A DNA stretch of 64,000 nt from Cheilinus undulatus (lineage: Eukaryota > Chordata > Actinopteri > Labriformes > Labridae), in assembly GCF_018320785.1 (NCBI RefSeq), contig NC_054886.1, positions 10,787,207 through 10,851,206 of the forward strand, written 5' to 3'. Positions 1 through 11,100 of the stretch are shown here, piece after piece (within the stretch, counting starts at the first letter, position 1; each line of letters opens with the position of its first letter). The position numbers and the translations under genes were made by a program. The notes below the pieces were generated by a model. That model was not told the DNA's origin. It was given only the letters and a program-made list of their open reading frames with translations, and did not search any database.

Positions 1-1103
1 AACACCTTACCATGATTTGGTACCAGATTTAGGCAAGAGAATAAATGCTTCCACTAAAAGAAAAGACTAAAATGTGAGGACTTTCACTGACTAAAACTAT
101 AAAGGGTAGAAATGACTCAAATGTGACGAAAACCAAAAAGCATTTAATCAGAAGACTGAAACTAAAATTATGAATAGCTGTCAAAATTACCACTGATCAG
201 CAGTCGTCGACAGTATTTATGGAAATAGACGTACCAGATATTTCTACGAGGAGAGATTTTTTAAATGCTTGTCGAAATTAAAAGGTGTAGCATACTTTGC
301 AAATTTCATGTTTATGAAGTCAAAATTTATAAAGAAAACTGAAACCAGTCTCGGATGATGACATAGTGCTGTTTCAGAGAAGGAGTGACGGTCAGATGTA
401 CTCATTGATGTAATTTTAAAGGAATTAACTTAATCTTTCTCAGTGGTGCATCTTTAACCGCTTTTCTCCCTCATGTTTTCATAGACATGCTTTAGAAGGA
501 AACAGTCATATGGTATTTAGTAAATAAATCTTGTTTATTCAGATCCTAGTTAGCTTTTCATGTGGCTGCAGCTACTCTTTAGTATCATACAAAGGTTTAT
601 CAGGGCTAGTTAAAAAATGTATAAGTTTATGAAGTCACAAATTTAATTGAAACGAAATTGAAAACACTTCTGAACAGCTCCAGTTTCTAGAAATGTCTCT
701 ACTTAGCCCAGATGTTAATGATAATGAGACAATTCTGGGCTAAAAACATAAGGATTTTCTTATTGACCTTCTTAGCCAAGAGGCTAAGAAGAGTTTAAGA
801 AGTCTCAAAAATGTGATGGAAGATGTAAAAAGAAAGGTACTTTCTCTTTCTCTTTTCTTCAAGAGGAGGAGGGCGCCACCTTCTGGTCACTTTCTTTGGC
901 CACTTAAGAAAATTTTGACTGAACAAATCAGGATTGTTGTCGTGCAGATGTTTCTGTGTAATCTATGTTTTTATCTTTGATATGAAAACTAATGAAGAGG
1001 TATAAAACAACCTCTCTCAGCTGCATCTCCTTTAAATAAAGTTTAAACTAAACCCTCTGCTTTAGTCTCAGATGACCTGATTCTTTGTTTTTTTTGTTGA
1101 CAG
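1..1103 (+). other. Intron of the EHBP1-family gene
   Basis: AT-rich DNA with no open frame resembling the missing first half of the bMERB domain. It ends in a pyrimidine-rich tract and a CAG acceptor at 1101-1103. It is read as intron because the exon at 1104 starts in mid-codon. No other feature is recognised in it. Confidence 0.6.
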
Positions 1104-2078
1104 GCTGGAGGAAGAAGACCTGGAGAGAAGATTTGAGCTGTTAAATAAGGAGCTGAGGGACATGATGGCCATCGAAGGTACGCGTTTATGTCTAAAAATA
1201 AATGTACTAAAGCTTTAAATGCTGAATAAGCAGCACTACAACCTTTAACCTAACTGTGGGGATTAAATCCCTCCTGATTAATAGAGAAAGTTTGAAGCTT
1301 TAATGTTAATCTGGAGAGGAAGAGATGAGGAGTAAATAAGACTGAATGGAGACAGACAGGGACTAAATACATAAAAATAATTCCTGCCTTTATTTAGAAC
1401 GATCATAATTCCAGTCACAGTGCTTTGAAATGTCAGTGACATCTCTTGACTTTGTCCCCTTGTTGCAGAGTGGCAGAAGACTCAGGCTCATAAAGTTCGA
1501 GAGCAGCTGCTGCTGCAGGAACTGGTTTCACTGGTGAACCAGAGAGACGAACTGGTGCGCAACATGGACGCCAAGGAGAGAGGGTCAGATGCTCTTAATG
1601 ATGGGATTTATTACAAGTTACCTTCTCAGAAGTGCCTCTTTTACCGCTCTTCACCTTCATATTGTCGTGAAACAATCTTATTTATTGTTTATTAGGAATT
1701 ATTAGGATTAGTTTTGGCGCATTGTTGCAGCTGCTTTAATTAGAGTCTGCACCATAATGAAAGACCATAATGAACAGAGTGAAACACACAGAAAGAATCA
1801 TCTCTACCCCAGCACTCACTGCCATAAGCAACACCTGTATTTTTATAAGAATTTAATTTATCCAATAAGTGTCAGAATGGCTCATGTAAGTCAAAAATAA
1901 CTGGGGTTTATATTAAAGAGGCCAGGCTGAAGATGAGGTTTGACACTCTCTGTTGTGACTCTTCCTCTCTCTCTTCGTCCTCAGAGCTCTGGAGGAAGAC
2001 GAGCGTCTGGAGCGCGGTCTGGAGCAGCGAAGGAGGAAGTACGCCAAACAGCAGAAAGAGAAATGTGTGATGCAGTGA
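1104..2078 (+). CDS. ehbp1l1: EHBP1/EHBP1L1-family protein, C-terminal part (3' end of gene)
   Basis: Last three coding exons of a gene that starts upstream of the window: 1104-1177, 1469-1583 and 1985-2078, all with GT-AG junctions and matching phases, stop TGA at 2076. The joined peptide (about 93 residues) is the second half of a bMERB domain, a Rab8/Rab10-family binding coiled coil. Recognisable stretches are [40 protein letters not shown] and [16 protein letters not shown]. It ends in CVMQ, which looks like a CaaX prenylation box as in EHBP1. EHBP1-family proteins link Rab endosomes and EHD proteins to actin. The [11 protein letters not shown] and RGLEQRRRK wording resembles EHBP1L1 more than EHBP1, but that choice is from memory. 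MICAL and MICALL proteins share the domain but fit less well. The first half of the bMERB domain and the CH and C2 domains must lie upstream. Confidence 0.85.
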
Positions 2079-2370
2079 TTCAGACAACTTCATTCATGAA
2101 GAATCTGAAAACAGAGAGACTGGATAAAGAACGGGACAATCACGAACTCGTACGAATCTACGAGTTTAAACCTGAGAGTTTAGCTCAGAGAAATGTCTGT
2201 TTATCCTCAGAGCCTCAGTGAGAGCGGTTTGTGTCTCCAGGCTGTTTGCTTTGCTGTTTGTGTGATTTTTTTAAAAATTATTTTGGGACTTTTGTTGCAG
2301 AGTGTGGATGTTAAGGATGTTTGAGAATATTTCATAAGAATCAAACTGCCAAAAAAGTTTGGGAAAAGAG

Positions 2371-2376
2371 AATAAA
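2371..2376 (+). promoter_or_regulatory. Poly(A) signal of the EHBP1-family gene
   Basis: AATAAA about 290 bp after the stop codon at 2076-2078, followed by a T-rich stretch. It is the first canonical hexamer in the 3' UTR, so the transcript probably ends near 2390-2410. Confidence 0.55.
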
Positions 2377-2409
2377 CACATTTTATTTTTGGCATTGATG
2401 TGCTGTTAA

Positions 2410-5309
2410 CCAAAAATATAGAGAACGTCAAAGATTACAAGGAAGGAACCGCATGAATATTAAACAAGTCCTCCAAATAAGGATAAAATGCAGCAGTCTT
2501 CTTTAAGGTTTTAGTCCAGTTTATGCACTTACACGTTCTTAATTAGCATTGAGAAATGCGTCTTTGATGCCCATATAAGGGCGTGAGACTGCCCTTATGT
2601 GGGAAATGCTGCAGTTTAAGATAAAAGAACTAGTAAAGTTCATCACACAGTGGATGGAATTATGCAATTTTTCACCATGGATGCCTTACCTCTAAACACC
2701 AGGGGGGAAAACAAGATTTCTGCTGCTGTTTTGTTCAGATTAAGGTCACCATTTCAGTCCAATGGAAACATTTACCTGTCAGGTTCTCCAGCTCTTCTGT
2801 CAGGGTTTTTTTTTTTTTTTTAGCTCTGCTTTAGTTTTCATTTAGATAAATTTGGGCTAATAGGAAAATTTAAAAAAGACGAGTTTGTTGAAATGTTTAC
2901 GTTATATTTTGTGGGATTTTCTCTGAGGAGAAGATGCAAAAAAATAGGAAAGAAGCCATACAGCCAGACTTTTACTAACTTGTAGCATTTATTTAAAGTT
3001 TTATTTATTCACAATAACGGCCACGGATACGTCTATAAAAACATTATCGCTTTACTGAAAAGTATTCATGCCCCACTTATAGTTGAAAATGTGGACAACA
3101 GAAACATCACTGAAATGTTCGAATCACTGAAACGTTTGCTGAAGGTGAATATTTGGATGTTTGTGCATGATGAAATGCTCTTTATTAGGATACATCCCTC
3201 TTGTTTTTGTACTGAAAGCTCGTTGTTGTCAGCTGAGACATTTCTGGGCTTGAGAGCTTTTATTTTAATTTTTTGTTTTGGTTTCTTTTGTTTTCTTTTT
3301 TCGGTTCTTTTCTTTTCTTTTTCATTTGTTTTATTTTACCATATTATTTTGTTTTTATGATTTTATTTTATTTTGTTTAATTTATTTTGTTTTACTTTGT
3401 TTTATTTTATTTCATTTTTATTTCTTTTCTTTTTTTTCCTGCTCTTTTATTTTGTTTTATTTGAATTTGTTTTATTTCATTTTATTTTACCATTTTATTT
3501 CATTTCCTGTGTGGTTGTTTGGAGTTTCCTGTTGCCATAAACAAGGTGTGAATGATGTGCAGCGTGTTAACAGAGAGCTTTCATTTGTGGTTTTTATGTC
3601 ACATGTTCATTGTTACATATTTGTAAAGTTTAAAATGACTAAAGATGTGAACACCTTTAAGTCTGTCTGGCTGTTTTATTTGAGCTAATGTTCTACATAT
3701 TTGAATCACAGTCACATTTCATGATACTTTTCAAAAGTATATTAATAAATCCACTGAGTTTTTTTGTAATAATGAGAGTTTGAAGTTTAAAAATGATTTC
3801 AGGAGAAAATTATTTTGGTAATCTCACAGTCCCTTTGTTTTTGTTTTTTTATCACCTTTTTTAAAATACATTTATAAACTGATTTATTTGCCTCTGAGAA
3901 AGAAATGAGCATATTTAAGGTAGGCTGATGTGTTGAAATGTCCACATTATATTGTCTGAACTCTTCTAATCAAGAGGAGGTGGATAAAGTGACAGTAAAT
4001 CATCCAAGGTGATGAAGCAGATCAGATGTCCAGTGGTGCAACCATTACAGGTCAGATTATTTAGGAAAGAAAATGATCTAAAAATAAAAATATATGTGTA
4101 TAGTTTTTGAGAATCAAAGATAAGATTCAGCCCTTCTTCCTAAAGTAGAAGTGAACACATCAGAGACATCGGCTCTATTAAGGTGCAAGTAAATACATTT
4201 TCATCCTTTGTTGTACTTGTTTGGCTGAGTTGGAAATAAACATCACATCATCTCTGTTCACTATTCCAGCTCCATAAAGAAAGTTTATAAATCCACATTT
4301 TTATCTTTGAATATTACAAGTGTTATTTTTATTTTATTTACATGGAGGTCAGAAGGGCTGGGTTGTAGAAAGCAGCTTCAGACAGAAATAAACTGACATT
4401 ACTGTTAATCTCAGCTTCATACAGATGAGCTCAGAGCGCCCCCTTCCTATCCATGGGCTTCATGATTTCTAATTAAATGTTTAATCCATCATCTAAAAAC
4501 ATGTAATGTTTCAATTCAATTCAATTAAAACAACTTTATTACGTCCTCTGAGGACAGTTGGTTTGAAGGTGCTTGTACATAAAGACTGGTTAAAAAACTT
4601 TGACAAACAGAAACAATGTGAAAGCTAAAAATCCAAAACAAGACATAAAACAAATGCAAATATAATACAAAATAATAAAGCTGACAAATTAATAGACTGA
4701 AAAACAGTAGTGCACATCCATGCATCCATCCGTCCATCTTTTATATCAGAATTCTGACTTTGATCTCAGAACTGAGAAAAAAATGCATTGTTTGATTGAT
4801 TGACAAAATTGCCCAACTGAGAGCACCAGTTGGCCAACAAGTTACCAGTGTAAGGCACCAGAAATATGATTTTAGTCTTCTAAAAAACATTACAAGCATG
4901 AAATTTTCCCCAGCTCAGTAATAAACAATACATTCTGCCTTATCTCCCATCAGCCTTTGTAGATCAAATCTGCAATAAAACCCAATTACAAAAACATAAG
5001 CATTAATCAAAGACATTTCCCATTAAAAATAGTTTTTTATTTGCTGCCTTAACCTTATTTTGTACTCTTTAAAATATTTGTATGATTTGCACAATTTCTA
5101 GCAATACATTTGCTTAAATTATTGATAGATTCATTCATTCACCATCTCCTTTACCTCTTAAAAATATAAAACAGCCAGAACCTCAGACTATTCTATTTAT
5201 GCTTGAAACTGATTTTAATTTTTACTTATATAGATGTTTCAGGGTTTTGTACCATGACAGTCCTTGTTATTCTAATCATCTGTGTTTTTGGACTGAAGTT
5301 GGGATAAGG
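2410..5309. other. Intergenic DNA between the EHBP1-family gene and senp3
   Basis: No gene recognised. It contains a T-rich simple repeat at 3260-3515 (TTTTATTTTG-type), a short TTCAA-repeat followed by an A-rich stretch near 4513-4545, and otherwise AT-rich unique-looking sequence. The open frames here are low-complexity products, not proteins. Confidence 0.6.
3260..3515 (+). repeat. T-rich simple repeat (TTTTATTTTG type)
   Basis: About 250 bp of degenerate TTTTATTTTGTTT units. It creates two overlapping Phe/Leu-rich open frames that have no protein character. Confidence 0.8.
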
Positions 5310-5325
5310 TAAAACCTGAAAATCC

Positions 5326-6088
5326 TTTTTTTTCACCCAAATATTTTATTGAACATTAAGTCAGGACAATCAGTAAAACAGGATATCAAATCAAAATGGT
5401 ACAAATGTAGCAAATGAGTATATAGAAATGATAGGAAGTAACATATTACAAAAGATAACATAAATAAAAGTTTACAAAAAATTTTGATTGTACAGGTGTC
5501 ACAGTAAGTCAACTGGAAATTACAAGAAATAACTTCTTGTAAAATGATGAAGTACGTTTGCATTTTCTGTTTGTCATATAATTTAATGTATTCATATAAG
5601 AATTGAATTCTATCACGAAAACATGAAAGTTTGGGAAGGACTTTGAGAACTTGTCTTTATGTATGTGGAATTTGCCAATTAATATAATGATGGTATATAA
5701 TGGTCCATTAAAAACATAAAGATTTATTTTTAGTTTCAAACTTTGTAATTATGTCTTTCGGTCTTATTACGGTAGGATTCTTGGTTCTGTTGCATACAAA
5801 GTTCTCATTCCAATAATACAGTGTAGACGGGCAGTGGCAAAAACAAGTATGATTGTCTCAGGCTCATTACTGCAAAACTTGCATTTAGCATATATGTCTG
5901 TAAACTTTGAAATCAGTACATTACAAGGATAAATGTTATGCAAAATTTTGAAATGCACATCTCTAATTTTATTTGACACACAGAACTGGAAGGGGCATAA
6001 CCAAGCTTTCTTCCTCTTTATATTTTCAAAATGTGAATTCCAAACTGCTTTGCCTTTAGGTGTTATTTTATCATGGATAGGGACTCAG
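5326..6088 (-). mobile_element. 5'-truncated LINE (L1-like) with 16-bp target-site duplication
   Basis: A 763-bp insert flanked by the same 16 bases, TAAAACCTGAAAATCC, at 5310-5325 and 6089-6104. On the minus strand it ends in an A-run (T-run at 5326-5333 on +), as expected for target-primed reverse transcription. Minus-strand frames at 5979-5767 and 5739-5509 carry phrases typical of the C-terminus of fish L1-like ORF2, such as VHFKILHNIYPCNVLISKF, CKFC and ILIGKFHIHKDKF. The frames are broken by a shift near 5840-5760, so this is dead. Only the 3' end of ORF2 was copied. The insertion lies directly in front of the senp3 first exon. Confidence 0.85.
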
Positions 6089-6104
6089 TAAAACCTGAAA
6101 ATCC

Positions 6105-6479
6105 ATCCTCAAAAAGGACTCCAGTGTGACGTCACTGCCGCGCGACGGGCTGTTGTAGTTTACATGAGAGCGAAGAATCTGCAGCGGTCCTGGTCCTCTT
6201 CTCCATCTGTCCTGAGAGAAAACGGATCCATTCTGACGGTCTGAACCTTCTCTTTGAGCCTCATCCACCGCTCCTGATTCACATCTGAGTGTCAGTCTGA
6301 GCTGGGACTGAAGGCAGACCTCTGAAGGTGGTGACACCTGGCTGCTGCACACCTGGCTTCATTCAATGAGCTGAGATTAGCATTAGCATTAGCATCGTTT
6401 TCTGATAGAGACAGATCAAACCGGAGCAGCCGTGTGTCAGAAACATCTGGACTCTTTTATACCAATCTCCAGGCTAACG
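6105..6479 (+). promoter_or_regulatory. senp3: senp3 promoter and non-coding first exon (approximate)
   Basis: CpG-containing, non-repetitive sequence that starts right after the LINE target duplication and ends at a strong donor, AACG followed by GTGAGT, at 6480. No long frame opens into the senp3 reading frame, so the exon is read as 5' UTR joined to the coding exon at 8101. The 5' limit is a guess; the CRE at 6127 should be close to it. Confidence 0.5.
6127..6134 (+). promoter_or_regulatory. Perfect CRE palindrome TGACGTCA in the senp3 promoter
   Basis: Full palindromic cAMP-response element, the CREB/ATF site, in a CpG-richer stretch about 350 bp before the first splice donor at 6480. 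Its position in the presumed core promoter suggests real use. The transcription start itself cannot be fixed from sequence. Confidence 0.5.
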
Positions 6480-6499
6480 GTGAGTATTCTGAGGTAACA

Positions 6500-6965
6500 C
6501 CTAGCTATGAGGGGAACACAACCAGCCGGCGTTTTTAATCGCCATGCTAACATGCTAGGTACCGCTTAGCATGCTAACGACAACACCGCTAACAGCGCTA
6601 GCTTCAGCAAACACGAAGACGCCACATTATATAACAATTATGGGTATTTGGGACAACTGCTTATTCTAGCAAGTCACCGTTTATTCTTTAAAATAATTCT
6701 GACTGTTCGGTTAGATCTCAATATTCACGTTTTTTTATTAAACGTGATAAAACCGTAACGGTAAGGCTGCTAATGCTAACCGCGCTAACGCTAGCATCGA
6801 TGAAGACTCCTTTCTGCAAGGGGAATCGATTGTTTTCATTGTTGATAATCCCAGCTCCACGGGACTTCCTCTAATCCACTTATTGAGTGTATTAGAATCT
6901 TATTTTTATGTATTTCTCCTTGCATTGTCAAGATTGAATCCATCAGGCTAGCTAATAGGCTAATT
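6500..6965. repeat. Cluster of GCTAAC / GCTAGC / TTAGC motifs at the start of senp3 intron 1
   Basis: At least a dozen short motifs of the GCTAA(C), TTAGC, GCTAGC and CATGCTA kind, in both orientations. They run from the first exon (ATTAGCATTAGCATTAGC at 6373) to about 6960. Similar motifs recur near the eif4a1 start (29328-29353, 30180-30215). Function is unknown; the motif is common around fish CpG-rich promoters. Confidence 0.5.
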
Positions 6966-7364
6966 CATCCTAACCGCTGTGCATCCTGGTCCACATGGTA
7001 ACAGAGGTCTGAGTGATAAATCAGCAGAAATTTAAGGCTTAGGAAAGGATGTTTTATTGAGGATTCAACCTACATTATTAAAGGAGGTAATAAAGAGTAA
7101 TCACAGTTTATTAACTCTTATAAATACGCCTTCCCTCTGAGAATAATCTGAGATTTACTCGGCATTACTGTAGGTTAAATGTAGAGCACAATAGGTCAGA
7201 GGTGAATGTTTGAGACATAATGCTTTATAATAAAGGACAATAAGTGGCCCTTTCAAATGCCTTTAATTGAGGATTATGGAGATGATTGGAGCGATGAAGT
7301 TGGATCAATTCTCGTTAAGTAGCAAATCTAGGTGTTTGAATAGCATTATATGGCATAACAATCA

Positions 7365-7780
7365 GAATCATAATTGGGGTTTATTGCCAAGTACATTTTA
7401 ATTTTCACATACAAGAAATTTGACTTGGTGTCTAGTGCAAAACAAGTAACAATAGAGGAAGAATACAAACATTAAGGAGCTATTTAACAAATGATATTTA
7501 ATATGTAGGGACTTCAATATGTTGTTATAGGAAAACGCCATCTCATACTAAGTAGAGAGGTGCAAAAAGGAGAAACTGTACCGATGTGCAGGTTTACTGC
7601 TGCTTAGGTCATAGTGCAATTTTTCTGAGTGAGTATAACATGCAATGTGCAGTTATGTACAGTAAAGTTAAAGTGTAGTGAGTGTTAATGTAATTCATAA
7701 AGTCTGTATAAACGCATAATTCCTTGGGGCGGGGGGGCTGGTTCATGATGCTGACTACAGAGGGGAAGAAACTGTTCTTA
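7365..7780. repeat. Dispersed repeat, probable LINE 3'-UTR relic
   Basis: The segment has wording seen in many fish interspersed repeats: a TTTATTGCCAAGTACATTT start, an AAATTTGACTTGGTGTC stretch, and GGGGAAGAAACTGTTCTTAT near 7760. No coding part is left. The assignment rests on recognition of these phrases, not on boundaries. Confidence 0.45.
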
Positions 7781-8138
7781 TTGTGATTTAATCTGAACCA
7801 CTCATACTAGAGCCACTGAAGTGTGTGGGGCCCTAGACAACCACCTATACCTGATGGCGCAATTGGACATTTTGCTAATGTTTAAGGCCAGTACATGATT
7901 TATACTGCTGATATGCACAGCTGAACTGTACATGTCTGCTGATACTGATCATGCTGATAATATCCTGCATCCCTAAAATTTCCCTACTTTTTTACTGTAA
8001 AGAGCTCCCAAGTTTATCATTTAGTAGGAATGATCTGCAGTGTTCAATTCTTCAACACATGGTAATTTATTATCAAGAATGACATGCTTGTTGTTTTCAG
8101 GTGACGAGCTGGCGCAGGTAGTGGGTTGTTCGTGGATA

Positions 8139-11100
8139 ATGCGAGACAGTGGCGGTAGTCTGACCCAGAATCGCTGGCAGGGAGACCTGGGTCTGACCGC
8201 TGTGGGGCAGGACGACACCGGAGGAGGTGGGAGCATATATATTCTAGGGTTTTTGTTGCTGCACTTTTTAACCTTTTCTTTATCATTTGATGTTTTATTG
8301 TACAGTTGTGCTGCACCTAAATGAAGCTCTACTGTCATTACACTTTTAGAGATTCGTTCTAATTCTTCAGCAGAGTGTTACTGGTGTCCCTGAGTGTGGA
8401 TTCACATAGAGAGAGCAAGAGCACAGCTGGAGCTTGAGAAGATGTCTTAAAATAGCTTCTTTGGCGTGCCTTATAAATCAGACATCTTTGATTGGTGATG
8501 AAAACTTTTGCTGTCTAAAATGCATGTTTATTTTTCTGAATTAAATTAACTGTTAATTGGTAAATTATCCCAGTTTTTGTTTCATTAATTCACTGATTTT
8601 CCTTTGAAGACAGACAACATGCTGTCTGGGTAGTGAGACAGAACTGAAGCTGCCACCTTCCCTCCGGCGATACCTGTTCACAAACCTGCCTGAATAAATG
8701 TCACGGTGTGAACTGATGTTAACATTTCAAAACCAGCGCTCTGACAGCATGACAGCTCTGCTGAGGAGTGTTTGTGTGGGGAAATAAAAGGCAGCAGAGA
8801 AACTAAGGACTATTTATTTGATGTTTAAATATAAAGTCAGAAAATTTCATAAATATGGATCAGTGACGCCAAAGATGATGGTGTCAGATGTATTGTTTTT
8901 TTTCCCCACTGCAATGGGGAGAAGTTACTTATTACATTTACTTAAATTCCTGTAATTGAGCTGGGGTTTTTTGAGTACTATTTGAAATCAGTACTTGCAC
9001 TTACACTGAATTATATTTTAGAGGATGTAATGTACTTCATTATATTTGTTTAAAAACATTTACTGATTTAAAAAACACAACTTAAAGTCAAGACAAGAGG
9101 TTCTAGCTTTCTGTCAATGATATAACCAGCCAGTAGTTTGTCTGCACAGTATCCCTGCGAATGAATGATTTGTCAGTATGCCCAAAAACAGCAGTTGCAT
9201 TTCACTTTTTAAATAAAGGTTTTACTTTACCTGAACAACCTGAGACCCAAGACTCATACTCTCATGTTGTTATTGCCAGTAAAGAAAGATATATTTTTTA
9301 AACTGTACAGCTCATCAGTACTCAATACTGTAAGTTAACTTTAAATGAGTTCCTTTATTTCTTTTACTTGCGTAGATTTAAAGCACTATACTTTTAGTTG
9401 TACTTAAGTAGATTTTAACCAAAGTATTTAAAGGCTGATAGATTTTTAATTTGAAGAGAAAAATTCAAAATCAAGTAACCAACTTTATCCCAATTGCTGT
9501 TTAAAAACAGGAAAACAAAACATGGAAAAACAGGTCTTGGCCTTTCAGGCAGTTCACATTAAATTGGGAGTAAAAAAAAAACAGAAAAAAGAATTGTTTT
9601 TACTTTTCTGTTTTTTTTTCTTTTTTTTTTTTCTTTTTAGTTTCTCTTTTGTTTTCTATCTCTTTGTCTTTGTGTTCTGGTCAAAAAAGGTAGATCAAAC
9701 AACAGAACACTGATGATGTTACTTTTTTTTTTTTCCCTCTATGTGACCCACTGCAGGTACTGGGGGAAAAAAAGCGTTATTTGATCTTTTTAATCTACAC
9801 ACAAAAACAATGAAATAAAAAACCAGACTGGTTTCGATTGAATAATTATTTTTGAATAATATAAAAAGGAGAAACAGAAAAGCAAAAAATACAAATGGCA
9901 AATCACAACCAAGAAATGGAAAATTAAGGACAGTCTACGTTTTGTTTCCTGATTTAATATATACTGCCTGAAGGGACCAAGTGCAGATTGGTCATTGTAT
10001 TTTCAGGCAGTTTCATTTCCTTGTTGAAACGAGCCTCAAAAATCAGGAGAAAATCTTGCTTTTCCATTTTTAACTTTTTTGAAAAAATAATTTAAAAAAA
10101 AGCTAGTTTTCCATTGTTTTCAAAAGAAAAGGAAAAAATGAAGGAAAAAAAAGGTACAAAGTTCTTTTTTATTTCAGTCGCAAGAATAGGGATGCAACGA
10201 TATCAAAATCTCACAGTACGATATCGCCCTGGTATTAAGGCCATGGTACGGTATTATTGCGATATTGTCCAAAAAAAGATGACTTGGAAAAAATGTCATA
10301 GTGTGGAAAATTAAGTGCCAGGAATGTTCAGGATAAAATACACTAACTGTAATTGAACACAAACAATGGTCTGGCAGTGTCTGCAAACAGTTTTTTGCAT
10401 GTTCGTCCTGTTTACTCCTCGATCGTTTTTGTTGACCGCAAAACCAAAATGCGCCGATACTTCTGATTTAAACTTTGCAGAAGGTTCCATGAATATAATT
10501 TTTTGGCTCTGCTCCCCCTCCATGCTTTCTGCCATTTCTTCCTATACTGCACAGGGGATCATGGGAGATGTGGTTTGCTTCTCAGACCGGCCCACTCAAT
10601 AACGCTAGAAAAAACTACACAAGCGGGAGTACTCCAAGTTCTTCTTCTCCTTTTTATTTCTGGCAGTATAGACGCTGCAAGGCATATTGCTGCCCTGCGA
10701 GTTCTTGTTCGATACCGTCACATGCCACGGTATTATTGCGAGAATTTTGAAACCGCGATACCACAATATTTTCAATACTGTTACATCCCTTCGCAAGAAC
10801 GATAAACTACTATACCAAATTAAAAATATTGGTCCTATTTTTGTTTTTGTCATATCTGATTTTTGGTTCTTGTTTTAAAGAAAGACTGAGAAACATTGAC
10901 CTAGATTGTCTTCCTTTTTTTAAAAGCATCTTGTTTCTTGAATTAAGATTTTTCACATTTCAAATTGTAAACCCGTTGGCTGCAAAAACCCTGACCAATA
11001 ATGATTTGTTAAGTATCTAATGGGAGGACAAAGCAGTTATGAAATAATTACTGGTTTTGGTGATAACTGCGGTACATTGTCCTGTTTTTTTTATTTTATA

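Noticed and set aside
3091-3688. Phe/Leu-rich frames resembling membrane proteins
   Set aside because: Produced by the TTTTATTTTG simple repeat.
8040-8138. Upstream in-frame extension of the senp3 start
   Set aside because: It runs through the splice acceptor at 8098-8100 into intron; the first exonic ATG in frame is 8139.
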